64,000 nucleotides of DNA, taken from assembly GCA_027487775.1 (NCBI GenBank), contig JAIYCY010000013.1:121447-185446 (forward strand). Reading direction: 5' to 3'. A program made the position numbers and the translations under genes. Positions 30,651-39,613 of the stretch are shown in pieces. The DNA comes from Planctomycetaceae bacterium. GTDB lineage: Bacteria; Planctomycetota; Phycisphaerae; Tepidisphaerales; Tepidisphaeraceae. Numbering within the stretch: position 1 is the first letter of the stretch; every line of letters begins with the position of its first letter. The notes beneath the pieces are model-generated. The model searched no databases. It was not told the origin of the DNA and worked only from the letters and a program-made list of their open reading frames with translations.

Positions 30651-32589
30651 CGATCGGCTGGATCTTGGTCCCTTGCAGCCGCATCGTCTGCCTGCCGATG
30701 ACGATCCTCGCGTCGGGCTTAGCAGGGTTGAGCGATCCTTCCAGGCGCACGGTAGGCGGTGCTTCGCCCGCGCGTTGCAGGGTCAAGACCACGAGCGCGT
30801 TCGGCCCGGTGTCGATGGCGATCCAATGGTTGTGCGTCACGTCGCCCGCGTTGCTTCCGCGTTCGCGTCTGCCGGTGCGAATCGTCGCATTCGCCGGATG
30901 CAGCACCGTACCGCGCAGCGTGTTGCCGGTGGGGCCGGTGATGGTGAATCCATTTTCATCGACCTTGATGTCGTGCGTGTCGAGCGTGCAATGTTGCCAG
31001 ACGAGTCCATCAGCGCTCGTGTCCAGAACGACGACGGCGGCGTGCGCTTGGAGTGCCGGATCAAAGCTGACTGCGAGGCTGCGTGTATGATTTTGCGTGC
31101 CGACGTTGTTTCGAGCGGCCCCGAGGGTGACGAATCCCGAGCCGTCATCGTTGAGCCCATGATCGACGACGCTCCCGCGTTCGCCGTTGGTTTTGAGCTG
31201 TCCTTCCGGATCGATTGGATAAAGCGTGTTCTGGCTTCGATGGTAGATTTCGATGCCTTCGTCCTGCTTTCCGTAGCGTCCTCCGCCCACGCCCCACATG
31301 CCGTCAAAGCCGTAGATTCGATACGAGAGCGAATCCGGGCCTTGATGTCCGCGATTGCCGAGCAGTTTTGCGAAGACTTGGACGGCCAGATCATCAGGCC
31401 CGAGATAAGCGTTGCGGAACAGGAACATTCCGTTGCCGTGACGATCGTCAAAGAGTTGTTTCCATGCATTGCTGTTCATCGGATCGCGTTTCGCGACTGC
31501 ATCGCCGGGATGAAAGAGGATGGAGCTGACGATGCCGAAGCGGGAGGAATCCCATGTTTGATCGCCCGCGGCTCCGACGAGTCGGTCATACGCCCAAGCG
31601 AGTTCGCCGTGGAGTTCGGGCGGGCACATCCAGAATGCGAATCCCGCAGTTCCTTCGAATCTTGTGCCGGGATTGTCGTCCGCGAAATCTGCGCGCCACA
31701 TGCCCGTTCGGTTCCGCACGGTTCCGGCAAAGACCGTCCAAAGTGTAAACGGGGCAGCCGGCGTCGCCTGTCGCAGATCCCGGCTCGGGTCGCGCCTGTG
31801 CATGGCAATTCCGAAGGGGACCACGCCGTTGCCCATCGGAAAGAACGTGTAGCCGAGCCCTTCGCAGTTCCATCCGCTTCCTGCCTGTCCGAGATTGGCC
31901 CGTAGATAGCCGTTCACATTTCTCCATGCGACGTCGAGATTTTTTTGTTCGACGGCTTCATCGCTGGCCATCCAGCAGAGGGCCGCGCTGCTCCAGCGGA
32001 GGGCCTGCCAGTTGCTGGCGAGCGATCGGTTCTGATGACTCCCGCCGTGAAAGCCGATGAGATCCCCGTGTTCTTTGAGTTTCTTTGATATGCGATCGGA
32101 GAATGCCTTGTCCCAGCTCGGCGCGCCATGGCAATAGTCGTAGACGAGCGCGAAGTAGATGCCGTGGATGTACAGCGTCAGGCCCTTGCCTCGTTTGTCC
32201 ATGTGGCCGGGGTCGGCGAGGCGTCTTTCGATCATCTCGCGGGCACGCTTGGCGTAAGCATCGTCGCCAGTCAGGACGTAGGTGAAGGCATTTCGATGGG
32301 CGATGGTCAGTTCCGAGTAGTCGTCTTCATTTCCGTCGGCGGGCTTATCGCCCCAATGTCCGAACTCGAGCGTCGCGAGCAGATGCTTAAACATCGACGC
32401 CCATGGCTCGCGTGTGATTTTTTCGCGAAGCACCGGCACGTCGTCGGGTCCAAAGAGAAGTCGCGGATGCGATGCCAGGACAAGGTTGTTCATGAATAAG
32501 CTCAAGAAAAGATGGACCATGATGACGATCAGATGCTCTCGCGATCGCGATGGTTTGGTCTTCGAGATGGGCCGGTTGTATCGAATCAT
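30640..32589 (-). CDS. Exported heparinase II/III-like (alginate-lyase type) polysaccharide lyase
   Basis: 649 residues from ATG 32589, which overlaps the nadC stop as ATGA; a longer open frame upstream runs inside nadC. Residues 1-40 hold a basic start and a hydrophobic core (HLIVIMVHLFLSLFMNNLVLA) ending before SHPRLLF, a signal peptide. HPRLLFGPDDVPVLREKI is the usual opening of the helical-barrel domain in heparinase II/III and alginate-lyase-like proteins. A beta-sandwich C-terminal half follows (ENGFTITGPTGNTLRG). It probably cleaves uronic-acid polysaccharide in the periplasm, which suits a marine-type planctomycete; the substrate is inference. Confidence 0.75.
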   Translation of the reverse strand: MIRYNRPISKTKPSRSREHLIVIMVHLFLSLFMNNLVLASHPRLLFGPDDVPVLREKITREPWASMFKHLLATLEFGHWGDKPADGNEDDYSELTIAHRNAFTYVLTGDDAYAKRAREMIERRLADPGHMDKRGKGLTLYIHGIYFALVYDYCHGAPSWDKAFSDRISKKLKEHGDLIGFHGGSHQNRSLASNWQALRWSSAALCWMASDEAVEQKNLDVAWRNVNGYLRANLGQAGSGWNCEGLGYTFFPMGNGVVPFGIAMHRRDPSRDLRQATPAAPFTLWTVFAGTVRNRTGMWRADFADDNPGTRFEGTAGFAFWMCPPELHGELAWAYDRLVGAAGDQTWDSSRFGIVSSILFHPGDAVAKRDPMNSNAWKQLFDDRHGNGMFLFRNAYLGPDDLAVQVFAKLLGNRGHQGPDSLSYRIYGFDGMWGVGGGRYGKQDEGIEIYHRSQNTLYPIDPEGQLKTNGERGSVVDHGLNDDGSGFVTLGAARNNVGTQNHTRSLAVSFDPALQAHAAVVVLDTSADGLVWQHCTLDTHDIKVDENGFTITGPTGNTLRGTVLHPANATIRTGRRERGSNAGDVTHNHWIAIDTGPNALVVLTLQRAGEAPPTVRLEGSLNPAKPDARIVIGRQTMRLQGTKIQPIEHP

Positions 32590-33494
32590 GCCGGGTCGAT
32601 TTCCAGCGAGATATCGAGCGCCGGGGCCGAGTGTGTGATCGCGCCGACGCTGATTCGATCGACGCCTGTCTCTGCGATCGGGCGAACGGTCTCGAGGTTC
32701 ACTCCACCGCTGGCTTCCAGTTCCGGGCCGCGGTGCTTTGCTATAGCGAATCGTGCGTCGCGCATGTCCACGCATTGCTTGATCGTCTTTGTATCCATGT
32801 TGTCCAAAAGCACATAGTCGACCGGCATGTCCAGGACGCGGTCGAATTGGCTAAGGGTCGTCACCTCGACCTCAATCGGCAACTGCGGATTTTCAGCGCG
32901 GGACCGCGCGATCAATTCGCCCAATCGCTCTGCCCATCGGTCTCTGCCGAGTTGTGCCAGATGATTGTCTTTGATCAACACCATGTCATAGAGCCCCTGC
33001 CGATGATTCGCACCGCCACCGGCCAGCACGGCGTACTTGTCGAGGGCCCGGTATCCGGGCCTGGTTTTTCGTGTATCAATGATTCGCGCTCGCGTGCCTC
33101 GGACCTGATCGACAAACTTTCGCGTCAACGTTGCCACGCCTCCCATGTGCTGGAGAAAATTGAGCAGAGTTCGCTCGGCCGACAGCAGACTCCGCATCGG
33201 TCCGCGTACGCAAAGCAGAGGTGTGAGCCTGGCATCACTGAATCGACCCTCCGCCTGGGCGATCGAAACGCCGGGCATCGGCTCGACCTTCAATCGTTCA
33301 TCAAAAGCGCGGCACACGTGCCTGACGATGGGCAACCCACACGCCACGCCGGGTGACTTCTGAACAATCACGGCCACACCCTCAGCGCGTTCGCTGGCGA
33401 GGAGGCGGCTGGTCACATCACCCGATCCGAGGTCTTCACGCACCGCGAGTTCGATCAACGGCTCAAACGTCTTTAGATTAGGGAATGAAAGCAT
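32586..33494 (-). CDS. nadC: Nicotinate-nucleotide pyrophosphorylase (carboxylating)
   Basis: 302 residues. Makes nicotinate mononucleotide from quinolinate and PRPP. Signatures: VREDLGSGDVTSRLL at the N-terminus, the substrate-binding TRKTRPGYRALDKYAV near residue 140, and EVEVTTLSQFDRVLD then VLLDNM near the C-terminus. Divergent from nnrD (100 bp apart), another NAD-related gene, and coupled by ATGA overlap to the heparinase-like gene. Confidence 0.95.
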   Translation of the reverse strand: MLSFPNLKTFEPLIELAVREDLGSGDVTSRLLASERAEGVAVIVQKSPGVACGLPIVRHVCRAFDERLKVEPMPGVSIAQAEGRFSDARLTPLLCVRGPMRSLLSAERTLLNFLQHMGGVATLTRKFVDQVRGTRARIIDTRKTRPGYRALDKYAVLAGGGANHRQGLYDMVLIKDNHLAQLGRDRWAERLGELIARSRAENPQLPIEVEVTTLSQFDRVLDMPVDYVLLDNMDTKTIKQCVDMRDARFAIAKHRGPELEASGGVNLETVRPIAETGVDRISVGAITHSAPALDISLEIDPA

Positions 33495-33594
33495 CGCGGC
33501 GTGATCCTACCGCAATCCGAATCAACAGAGGAACCGATTTCATGGATCGCGATGCGTCGCGCTGGGCCCGTCCGTGCGTTAGAATCAGCCGCCG

Positions 33595-34560
33595 ATGATT
33601 CGTGTCACCGACATTCCAGCGTTGCCCGATCGCCCGGAGCACGGCCACAAGGGTCTCTTCGGACGGTTGCTTGTCGTAGGCGGAAGCACCGAGATGATCG
33701 GCGCACCGATTCTCGCGGGCAAGGCGGCGTTTCGGATGGGCAGCGGGCTTGTGCGTGTTGCGATGCCCAAGCCGATGCTTTTGCACGGGCTGTCGATTTG
33801 TCCCGAGTTGACAGGTCTTGCGTTAAGCGATCGTCCCGAGCATCCAGGCAACCGCACGCCGCTCTCCGAAGCGATCAAGCAGTCGGACGCGATCGTCGTC
33901 GGCCCTGGCATGGGCACATCACCACGTGCGCGACAGCGATTGATGAAACTGATCGCCGCCGATTGTCCATTGGTGATCGATGCGGACGCGTTGAATCTTC
34001 TTTCGCTGCTTCGGAGTTGGCCGCTCACGTTCCGTGCCCCCGCCGTCCTCACGCCGCATCCTGGCGAGATGAGACGTCTGGGCAATTTGTTTGGCACGAG
34101 GGACATTCCGTCATCGGATTTTTCGTCCCTAGCCGCGAGCGATCGGGAACAAGTGGATGCCGATGAGACGCGGATCGCCATCGCGCGACAGGCCGCCCAG
34201 ATCTCCGGACAGATCGTCGTGCTGAAAGGTGCTCGGACGATCATCGTCGAGCCAAGTAACAATCACCGCGACGCGCGACTTTACATCAATCGGACGGGCG
34301 ACAGCAGTCTGAGCAAAGCCGGCACCGGTGACGTGCTTGCAGGCATGATCGCCAGCCTCATCGGCCAGGGGATGCAGCGATTCGAGGCCGCCTGTCTGGC
34401 TGTGCATTTGCACGGCCTTGCGGGCGCAAGAGCGGGCGAGCGTCTCGGTCGTCGCAGCGTGCTGGCCTCGGATGTCATTGATGCCCTGCCCGAGGTCATT
34501 CGTCATCATGAATCACGGACAACCGAGCCGTTGCCCCCCAAACCGCCTCGCAAGCATTGA
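33595..34560 (+). CDS. nnrD: ADP/ATP-dependent NAD(P)H-hydrate dehydratase (YjeF C-terminal domain)
   Basis: 321 residues, ribokinase-like fold. GRLLVVGGSTEMIGAP at the start, VVGPGMGTS, VLTPHPGEMRRL, and the ATP/catalytic KAGTGDVLAGMIASLIGQG near residue 241 identify the repair enzyme that dehydrates damaged NAD(P)HX. The epimerase half (NnrE, YjeF N-terminal) is missing, so it is probably encoded elsewhere. The stop codon overlaps a TTG that could start the next frame. Confidence 0.9.
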   Translation: MIRVTDIPALPDRPEHGHKGLFGRLLVVGGSTEMIGAPILAGKAAFRMGSGLVRVAMPKPMLLHGLSICPELTGLALSDRPEHPGNRTPLSEAIKQSDAIVVGPGMGTSPRARQRLMKLIAADCPLVIDADALNLLSLLRSWPLTFRAPAVLTPHPGEMRRLGNLFGTRDIPSSDFSSLAASDREQVDADETRIAIARQAAQISGQIVVLKGARTIIVEPSNNHRDARLYINRTGDSSLSKAGTGDVLAGMIASLIGQGMQRFEAACLAVHLHGLAGARAGERLGRRSVLASDVIDALPEVIRHHESRTTEPLPPKPPRKH

Positions 34561-34595
34561 CCCAAATCCGCCCCCGCGCGACACTCTCAGCCCAA

Positions 34596-35480
34596 ATGAG
34601 TCTGTACGCACAAAACATCTCTGCCGACGATTTTCTTGAAGCCCTCGAGACTGCGAAGGAGGAGAATCGTCTCTCCGGCTTTCGCACGGGTCAGCGGGTC
34701 CGACTCCCCGCATCCGGTGAGGTCTGGATGACCGGCGACCTGCACGACCATCGCACGAACATCACCAAGCTCATCAAGGCCGCCGATCTGGCCAACAATC
34801 CGCACCGGCATCTGGTCCTGCACGAGATCATTCACGGCGATCATTATGACCCTGACGGCGCGGAGGACAGCTGGAAGAGCCTCTATCTGGCTGCGAGACT
34901 CAAGTGTGATTTCAGCAATCAGGTGCATTTCCTGCTTGCCAATCACGACCTTGCTCAGGTGTTCGGCGACGGGATCATGAAGGCAGGCCAGAGCGTTTGC
35001 GATGCGTTTCATAAGGGATTGAAGCGGGATTTTGCCGATCGGTATCACTATTTGGAGGCCGCGGTCAGCGATTTTCTGCTCTCCAGTCCGCTGGCGATTC
35101 AGACGGAGAACGGGTTATGGTTCAGCCATTCGCTGCCGCGTAATGACGAGATCGACGGTTTCGATTACGGCGTATTCGATCGCGAGCTGAATGGAGAGGA
35201 TTACAAGCGCCGTACCGGCGCGGCGTATCAACTGATCTGGGGTCGCGGGGTTCGACCTGATGGCGTGGCCAAGTTCGCAGAGAAGGTCGGAGCGAAGCTC
35301 ATCATCACCGGGCATCAGCCGCAGGAGATGGGCTACCACTTCAACGGCGATCAGCATCTGATCATCGCATCGGACCACAATCAGGGCGTCTACATGCCGC
35401 TGAAGCTCGACGCCGACTACGACATGGAGATGCTGCAGACGCGGATTCGGAAGTTCGTCGCCCTTGATATCCAGGTGTGA
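34596..35480 (+). CDS. Calcineurin-like metallophosphoesterase
   Basis: 294 residues from ATG 34596 (MSLYAQN); the open frame reaches back to a TTG at 34557 overlapping nnrD. Metal-binding motifs: WMTGDLHDHRTN (GDxHD), FLLANHDLAQ (a variant of GNHE), WFSHSLPRND, and IITGHQPQ (GHxP). These match the serine/threonine phosphatase and nucleotide-pyrophosphatase superfamily. The substrate is unknown. Probably co-transcribed with nnrD. Confidence 0.8.
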   Translation: MSLYAQNISADDFLEALETAKEENRLSGFRTGQRVRLPASGEVWMTGDLHDHRTNITKLIKAADLANNPHRHLVLHEIIHGDHYDPDGAEDSWKSLYLAARLKCDFSNQVHFLLANHDLAQVFGDGIMKAGQSVCDAFHKGLKRDFADRYHYLEAAVSDFLLSSPLAIQTENGLWFSHSLPRNDEIDGFDYGVFDRELNGEDYKRRTGAAYQLIWGRGVRPDGVAKFAEKVGAKLIITGHQPQEMGYHFNGDQHLIIASDHNQGVYMPLKLDADYDMEMLQTRIRKFVALDIQV

Positions 35481-35564
35481 TGAATCTCACTCGCCGGGGG
35501 GCAATTGTTGTTTCTTCGTTGGAGTACACGAGGCATCCGCGATTGTGTGGAGTATTGACTCCCA

Positions 35565-35600
35565 CGCGAACGAGTCATGGTGATTGTTGTGGGATGTCCT
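35565..35600. repeat. Direct repeat, left copy, flanking the DUF5615/DUF433 module
   Basis: 36 bp (CGCGAACGAGTCATGGTG then variable bases and TTGTGGGATGTC) repeated at 36355-36390 with three mismatches. The right copy spans the end of the M48 protease gene; the left copy is a detached duplicate of it beyond the toxin gene. Confidence 0.85.
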
Positions 35601-35631
35601 TCGGTAAACCTCATGCATGGGGCTAATGACG

Positions 35632-35988
35632 CTATGGCGTGCGTGTCGGACGAATCCGCACGCGCCAAGGCTCGGCGGTGATCACACAGCCCGCATGAAG
35701 CTCGGAGTGATAGGTTTGCAAAAGTCTCAGGATCGCAGGCCCTTGTTGCATCGCGCGAAAATCGATGAGCCGGATCATTCCAACACGAAGAAGCCCTCGA
35801 ACCACCGCCAACTCGCCAAAGTCCTTGTCGATCGTCACAAGCACGCGATCTTCATCGCCTGCTCGCCTGATGATCTGTTCATCGCCCGGATCAGGCTGCC
35901 AATGCCCTGCCCAAACCACGTCATGCCCATCCTTCGATAGAACGTCAAGGGCCGATCCTGCAACGCAGCTATCGAGCAATAACTTCAT
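35632..35988 (-). CDS. Probable toxin, DUF5615 PIN-like domain
   Basis: 118 residues. MKLLLDSCV at the start provides the first acidic residue of the PIN-like fold, GHDVVWAG, LVTIDKDFGELAV and IRLIDFRA follow, a pattern typical of DUF5615, a small PIN-like nuclease family paired with DUF433 proteins. The start overlaps the DUF433 stop by 4 bp (ATGA), a standard toxin-antitoxin arrangement. The 36-bp repeats on both sides suggest the module moved here as a unit. Confidence 0.82.
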   Translation of the reverse strand: MKLLLDSCVAGSALDVLSKDGHDVVWAGHWQPDPGDEQIIRRAGDEDRVLVTIDKDFGELAVVRGLLRVGMIRLIDFRAMQQGPAILRLLQTYHSELHAGCVITAEPWRVRIRPTRTP

Positions 35989-36239
35989 GCCGCCGACTCT
36001 GCCGTGAATGGTTCGACGCGTTCATGTGCGACAAGTTTGTAGGCATAAAGAACACAAGCTTGCACGTCTTGCGGTTCGATAAACGGATATGCGGTGATGA
36101 TATCCGAGGTCTGATCGCCCGCCGCCAACATGCCGAGCACATGCTCAACGGCTAGACGCCGACCGCGCACGATGGGCTTGCCTCCCAGAATGTTGGGATC
36201 GGATGTGATTCGCTTGAGCAGCTCGGTCTGATCGGACAT
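35985..36239 (-). CDS. Probable antitoxin, DUF433
   Basis: 84 residues. RITSDPNILGGKPIVRGRRL followed by VEHVLGMLAAGDQTSDII is the core of DUF433, a small helical DNA-binding-like domain paired with DUF5615. The final AHERVEPFTAESAA tail may contact the toxin. First gene of the pair; coupling by 4-bp overlap. Confidence 0.85.
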   Translation of the reverse strand: MSDQTELLKRITSDPNILGGKPIVRGRRLAVEHVLGMLAAGDQTSDIITAYPFIEPQDVQACVLYAYKLVAHERVEPFTAESAA

Positions 36240-36354
36240 CGTTCTACCTCATTAAGGACGCTCGCCGGGCTGGTGCGATCGTATCAGACCAAGCCCGAGC
36301 CATCATCAAAAATCCGGGACGCGTGTCGGGCCCTAAGGGTGCCATCGGCTCTCG

Positions 36355-36390
36355 CGCGAACGAGTCATGGTGTTTATTGTGGGATGTCTT
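36355..36390. repeat. Direct repeat, right copy, at the 3' end of the M48 gene
   Basis: Partner of 35565-35600 (33 of 36 positions identical). It includes the last codons (DIPQ) and stop of the M48 protease gene plus about 19 bp beyond. The left copy has CAA in place of the TAA stop. Confidence 0.85.
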
Positions 36391-37411
36391 GCAGCAGTTC
36401 TGCGACACGCTTGCGGGCTTTGGTTTGGCTCGGCTGTGCGGTCGGCGCGACGCAGCTTGGGAAGGCGGCGAGCATGAGTTGTGCGGCTTCGAGGCTCTTG
36501 TCTTTGGGCATGCTGCGTGTGAGCTTTCTAGCGCGATCGCGCAGTTCGGCGAATCGTTGCGGGCCGACGATGTTGGGTTGGCGGTGTCGTTGCCAGTCGG
36601 GTCGTTCGTTTTTCCATTCTGCTGCGCGTCGTTCTGCATTCTTGACGCGTTGCGAAAGTTGTGGGTGTGAGGCCATCGGATCCGAGGTGTCGTACCCCTT
36701 GGCGACCATTTGTCTGAAGAAATCGCCGAAGCGATCAGGATCCCATCCGCCGATGACATAAAATCGGAATCCGAACTTGTCTGCCTGATCTTCGTCTTTG
36801 CGGCTAAATCCAGCACCGACAAACTGTCCGCCGACGAGCGTTCCACCGGCGAGCATCATGGCGACCTGTTCGCGATCGTCGCCTCCGAGCGCGTAGCCTG
36901 CTGCGCCTGCGGCGAGTGCGCTGCCGAGGATCGCGTATTGCCTGCGCATGCCGTTATGAACATGTCGCCCGAAGATATGGGCAAACTCATGCGCAACGAC
37001 GGCGGCGAATTCGTCTTCTGTGGCACTGGTGGCAAAGAGTTCGGTGTACAGATAGACATGCTGTCCACCGGTGGTGAAGGCATTGAGTGTGTCGCTGGCG
37101 ACGAGGTGGAACTTCACGTCTTCGAACATCCACTGCGGGTCTTCGCGAAAGAGGTTGTCCTGTTCATACCCCGCCTTGACCGCTTCCCGCGCCGCCATCA
37201 CCACGCGACGACCGATCTGCGCGACATAATCATTGAGCACCGGATCGGTGAGGACGGCGCGATCGATTTGTTTGTGGGCGTCATTGGCCTGGGCGCGAAC
37301 CACGCTGTCATCGACCGTACAACCCACGCCAGCCCCCGTCAGAGCCAATCCGAAGATGAGCAGCATAGCCCGCATCCACATGACCCAATCGTTTCGCGTT
37401 TCGTGCTTCAT
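36374..37411 (-). CDS. M48-family zinc metalloprotease, lipoprotein
   Basis: 345 residues from ATG 37411, preceded by AGGAG at 7 nt; the frame is open to 37474. The N-terminus has a membrane segment ending GAGVGC, a lipobox with Cys near residue 31, so it is likely anchored to the outer or inner membrane. Zinc motif VVAHEFAHIFGRH near residue 141, and the third-ligand helix DEDQADKFGF downstream, as in BepA/LoiP-like and Oma1-like proteases. A C-terminal helical segment could recruit substrate. Relatives degrade misassembled outer-membrane proteins. The gene's 3' end contains one copy of the 36-bp repeat that brackets the adjacent TA module. Confidence 0.9.
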   Translation of the reverse strand: MKHETRNDWVMWMRAMLLIFGLALTGAGVGCTVDDSVVRAQANDAHKQIDRAVLTDPVLNDYVAQIGRRVVMAAREAVKAGYEQDNLFREDPQWMFEDVKFHLVASDTLNAFTTGGQHVYLYTELFATSATEDEFAAVVAHEFAHIFGRHVHNGMRRQYAILGSALAAGAAGYALGGDDREQVAMMLAGGTLVGGQFVGAGFSRKDEDQADKFGFRFYVIGGWDPDRFGDFFRQMVAKGYDTSDPMASHPQLSQRVKNAERRAAEWKNERPDWQRHRQPNIVGPQRFAELRDRARKLTRSMPKDKSLEAAQLMLAAFPSCVAPTAQPSQTKARKRVAELLQDIPQ

Positions 37412-37657
37412 GGTTTGCTCCTGCACAACAATTCTTGTCTTTCGAGTCGATCGGTATGAGACAATCGTACACACATGGTCTTAACAATTCGGCTCACCTG
37501 ACCCGAAAAGGTCTGTCAGTTTGCACGGATTGTGATTGAGTCTGGAGGGCGAATCAACACAATCGAAGGCGAATCGCAGAATGCTGATTGCGGTGCGATC
37601 GGCGGCGCGGCTGGATTATCGCAGCTGGGCTATCACATCGGATCGGGAGGGACTGTT

Positions 37658-38971
37658 ATGAGCGGTGGCGGGGCTAAGATTTCGGTGTCGTGCACATCGT
37701 GCGGCAAGGCGCTCAAAGCGCCGGCGGAGTGGGCGGGCAAGATGCTCAAATGTCCGGGTTGTGGGTCGACATTCAAAGTCGGCGCCGGACCGGCCGCGGG
37801 GCCGGGTGGTCCGAGGCCGGCGGGTTCGACGGTTCCGCAGAAGGTCGCACCGGAAAAGCGAGCGGCATTGTCGAGTCGTTCCGGCGGTTCGGGTGGATTC
37901 GTAGAGGATCGCAAGGGTAAGGCGGAGGCGATCGCACTGGGCGCGGGGATGGGGCTTGCGCTTTTGGGAGCGGGTCTTGCGCTGGGATTGTGGTGGGTGA
38001 TCGGGACTGCGCTTGGGAATGAGGCGCGTTGGTTTTCGATGTTGGCGGGTCCGATCATTGGGACGGGGATGTGGCTTGGCTATCGCAAGAGCGACGTGAT
38101 GTTGGGCGTGGTAGCCGCGATCCTGGCGATCGCGGTGTGTGTGGGTGGGCGTTACATGATTTATCGATCGGTGATCCACACCGTCGTGGAAGACAACGCT
38201 CCGGAGGTCGCCTACGAGGGCGTACGTCGGCTGGTGTATCAGAATGTTTTGTATGAGCGGTTGGAGCAGGATGTCGAGTATCAGGCCGCCTCGGACCAGC
38301 TGGTGCAGGCGGTGCTTGAAGGCAAGAAGAGCGCGAGCTATCGCACGGCCTCGCGTGACATGGAAGCCGCGACCAATCGCGTCTCCGGCGAGGTTCAGAA
38401 GGAGATCGACGCGCTGAGCGATGCGGATATCCGGAAGAAGTTGATCGAGGACCCGGATCAGGACTGGAAGTATTCTCTCCAATCGCTGCAGACCGAGGAG
38501 AACGTGAACAAGCGCGGCTACGCGATGGACAACGTCCCCGGTTATGCCTACGACGAGGAGTCGAAGCGTGCCGACGAGTATGTCGCAAGCTACACGGAGG
38601 AATCGGCGCGGGCGGAGTACATGCAGCGATCTGCCGCCGGTTGGCGCGAATCGTTGGTGGGCGATAAGGTGAAACTCGATCAGCAGCGAGCCGCGCTGGC
38701 CGGAACGGGTCCGATTGACGAAGAGGCGTCGCGGCAGGCGCACACCAAGGCGCTTGCGAGCATGGCTCCGGAGGATCTCTGGCTCGAAACGCAGGCAGTG
38801 CCCGCCGATCTCTACGCGACGCGTCCGCCGGAGGAAGACGAGGAGATCATTGACGAGGCCGCCGGTTTTGCGACGGGGCTTTCGTTCATGAGCATGGGTT
38901 CGCTGATCATGATCGGGATCAGCGTGAGCGGTGCATTTGCAGCGGCGACGGGCGGGAAGTTTAGCAGTTGA
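37658..38971 (+). CDS. Zinc-ribbon membrane protein, function unknown
   Basis: 437 residues from ATG 37658, chosen because GGGAGGG lies 7 nt upstream. An N-terminal zinc ribbon (CTSCGKALKAP...LKCPGCGS) is followed by a Gly/Pro/Ala linker and three to four hydrophobic segments (about 90-170). A long charged helical region follows (VEDNAPEVAYEGVRRLVYQN... with EEN/DEES/YTEESARAEY), and a last hydrophobic segment near the C-terminus. The two-Cys-pair ribbon recurs at the front of many planctomycete membrane proteins. No catalytic motif is seen. Confidence 0.75.
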   Translation: MSGGGAKISVSCTSCGKALKAPAEWAGKMLKCPGCGSTFKVGAGPAAGPGGPRPAGSTVPQKVAPEKRAALSSRSGGSGGFVEDRKGKAEAIALGAGMGLALLGAGLALGLWWVIGTALGNEARWFSMLAGPIIGTGMWLGYRKSDVMLGVVAAILAIAVCVGGRYMIYRSVIHTVVEDNAPEVAYEGVRRLVYQNVLYERLEQDVEYQAASDQLVQAVLEGKKSASYRTASRDMEAATNRVSGEVQKEIDALSDADIRKKLIEDPDQDWKYSLQSLQTEENVNKRGYAMDNVPGYAYDEESKRADEYVASYTEESARAEYMQRSAAGWRESLVGDKVKLDQQRAALAGTGPIDEEASRQAHTKALASMAPEDLWLETQAVPADLYATRPPEEDEEIIDEAAGFATGLSFMSMGSLIMIGISVSGAFAAATGGKFSS

Positions 38972-39103
38972 AGTGTGTATGGTTGCCGGACGCAGATGCA
39001 GAAGATGGGGAGTCGGGCTCAGAAGTGCTGGTGGATGGTCGGTTGGCGCGTCATGCGTGCGGGGTAATTTGTCGATCCGGCGGATCTGTGCTTCAATAAC
39101 GGT

Positions 39104-39559
39104 ATGGACCGTTTTTTGAGGGCAGCGATCGACGAGGCGAAGCTCGGGCTTTCCGAGGGCGGACTCCCGATCGGGAGTGTGCTGGTGCGTGGCTCAGCGA
39201 TCATCGGACGCGGACACAATCGTCGTGTGCAGCACGGCGATCCGATGGCCCATGCGGAGATCGACTGCCTCAAGAACGCAGGACGGCAATCCACCTATCG
39301 CGACACGGTCCTCTACAGCACGCTGATGCCCTGCTACCTCTGCACGGGTGCAGTCATCCAGTTCGGCGTCCCAAAGGTCGTCATCGGCGAAGACGTGACA
39401 TTCCCCGGCGGATCGTGCAAGTGGGGTAGCAGCCGCGCGTTCCTAGAAGCCAACGGCGTCGAAGTCGTCGATCTCGATGACCCGGAATGCAAGGCGATGA
39501 TGCGACAGTTCATCGACGAACATCCGACGCTCTGGAACGAAGATATCGGCGTATCGTGA
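39104..39559 (+). CDS. Cytosine deaminase of the yeast Fcy1 type
   Basis: 151 residues of the cytidine-deaminase-like fold. Zinc motif MAHAEIDC (His50, Glu52) and LMPCYLCTGA (Cys77, Cys80). By memory of the yeast Fcy1 sequence, the likeness is spread along the whole length: EGGLPIGS, GRGHNRR, CTGAVIQFGVPKVVIGE, and the final QFIDEHPTLWNEDIG, which is close to the yeast end. In yeast this enzyme turns cytosine into uracil; bacterial CodA is an unrelated fold. A general nucleoside/guanine deaminase role is a possible alternative. It lies alone between two plus-strand genes. Confidence 0.82.
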   Translation: MDRFLRAAIDEAKLGLSEGGLPIGSVLVRGSAIIGRGHNRRVQHGDPMAHAEIDCLKNAGRQSTYRDTVLYSTLMPCYLCTGAVIQFGVPKVVIGEDVTFPGGSCKWGSSRAFLEANGVEVVDLDDPECKAMMRQFIDEHPTLWNEDIGVS

Positions 39560-39613
39560 GATGATCAGAAGGATCGAGTCGGGGAAGATCGCAAAAAGAA
39601 TCGGGATGGTGAG

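Noticed and set aside
36244..36846. A 200-residue minus-strand frame spanning the M48 gene end
   Set aside because: It runs in another frame through the M48 coding region; only the M48 frame has motifs.
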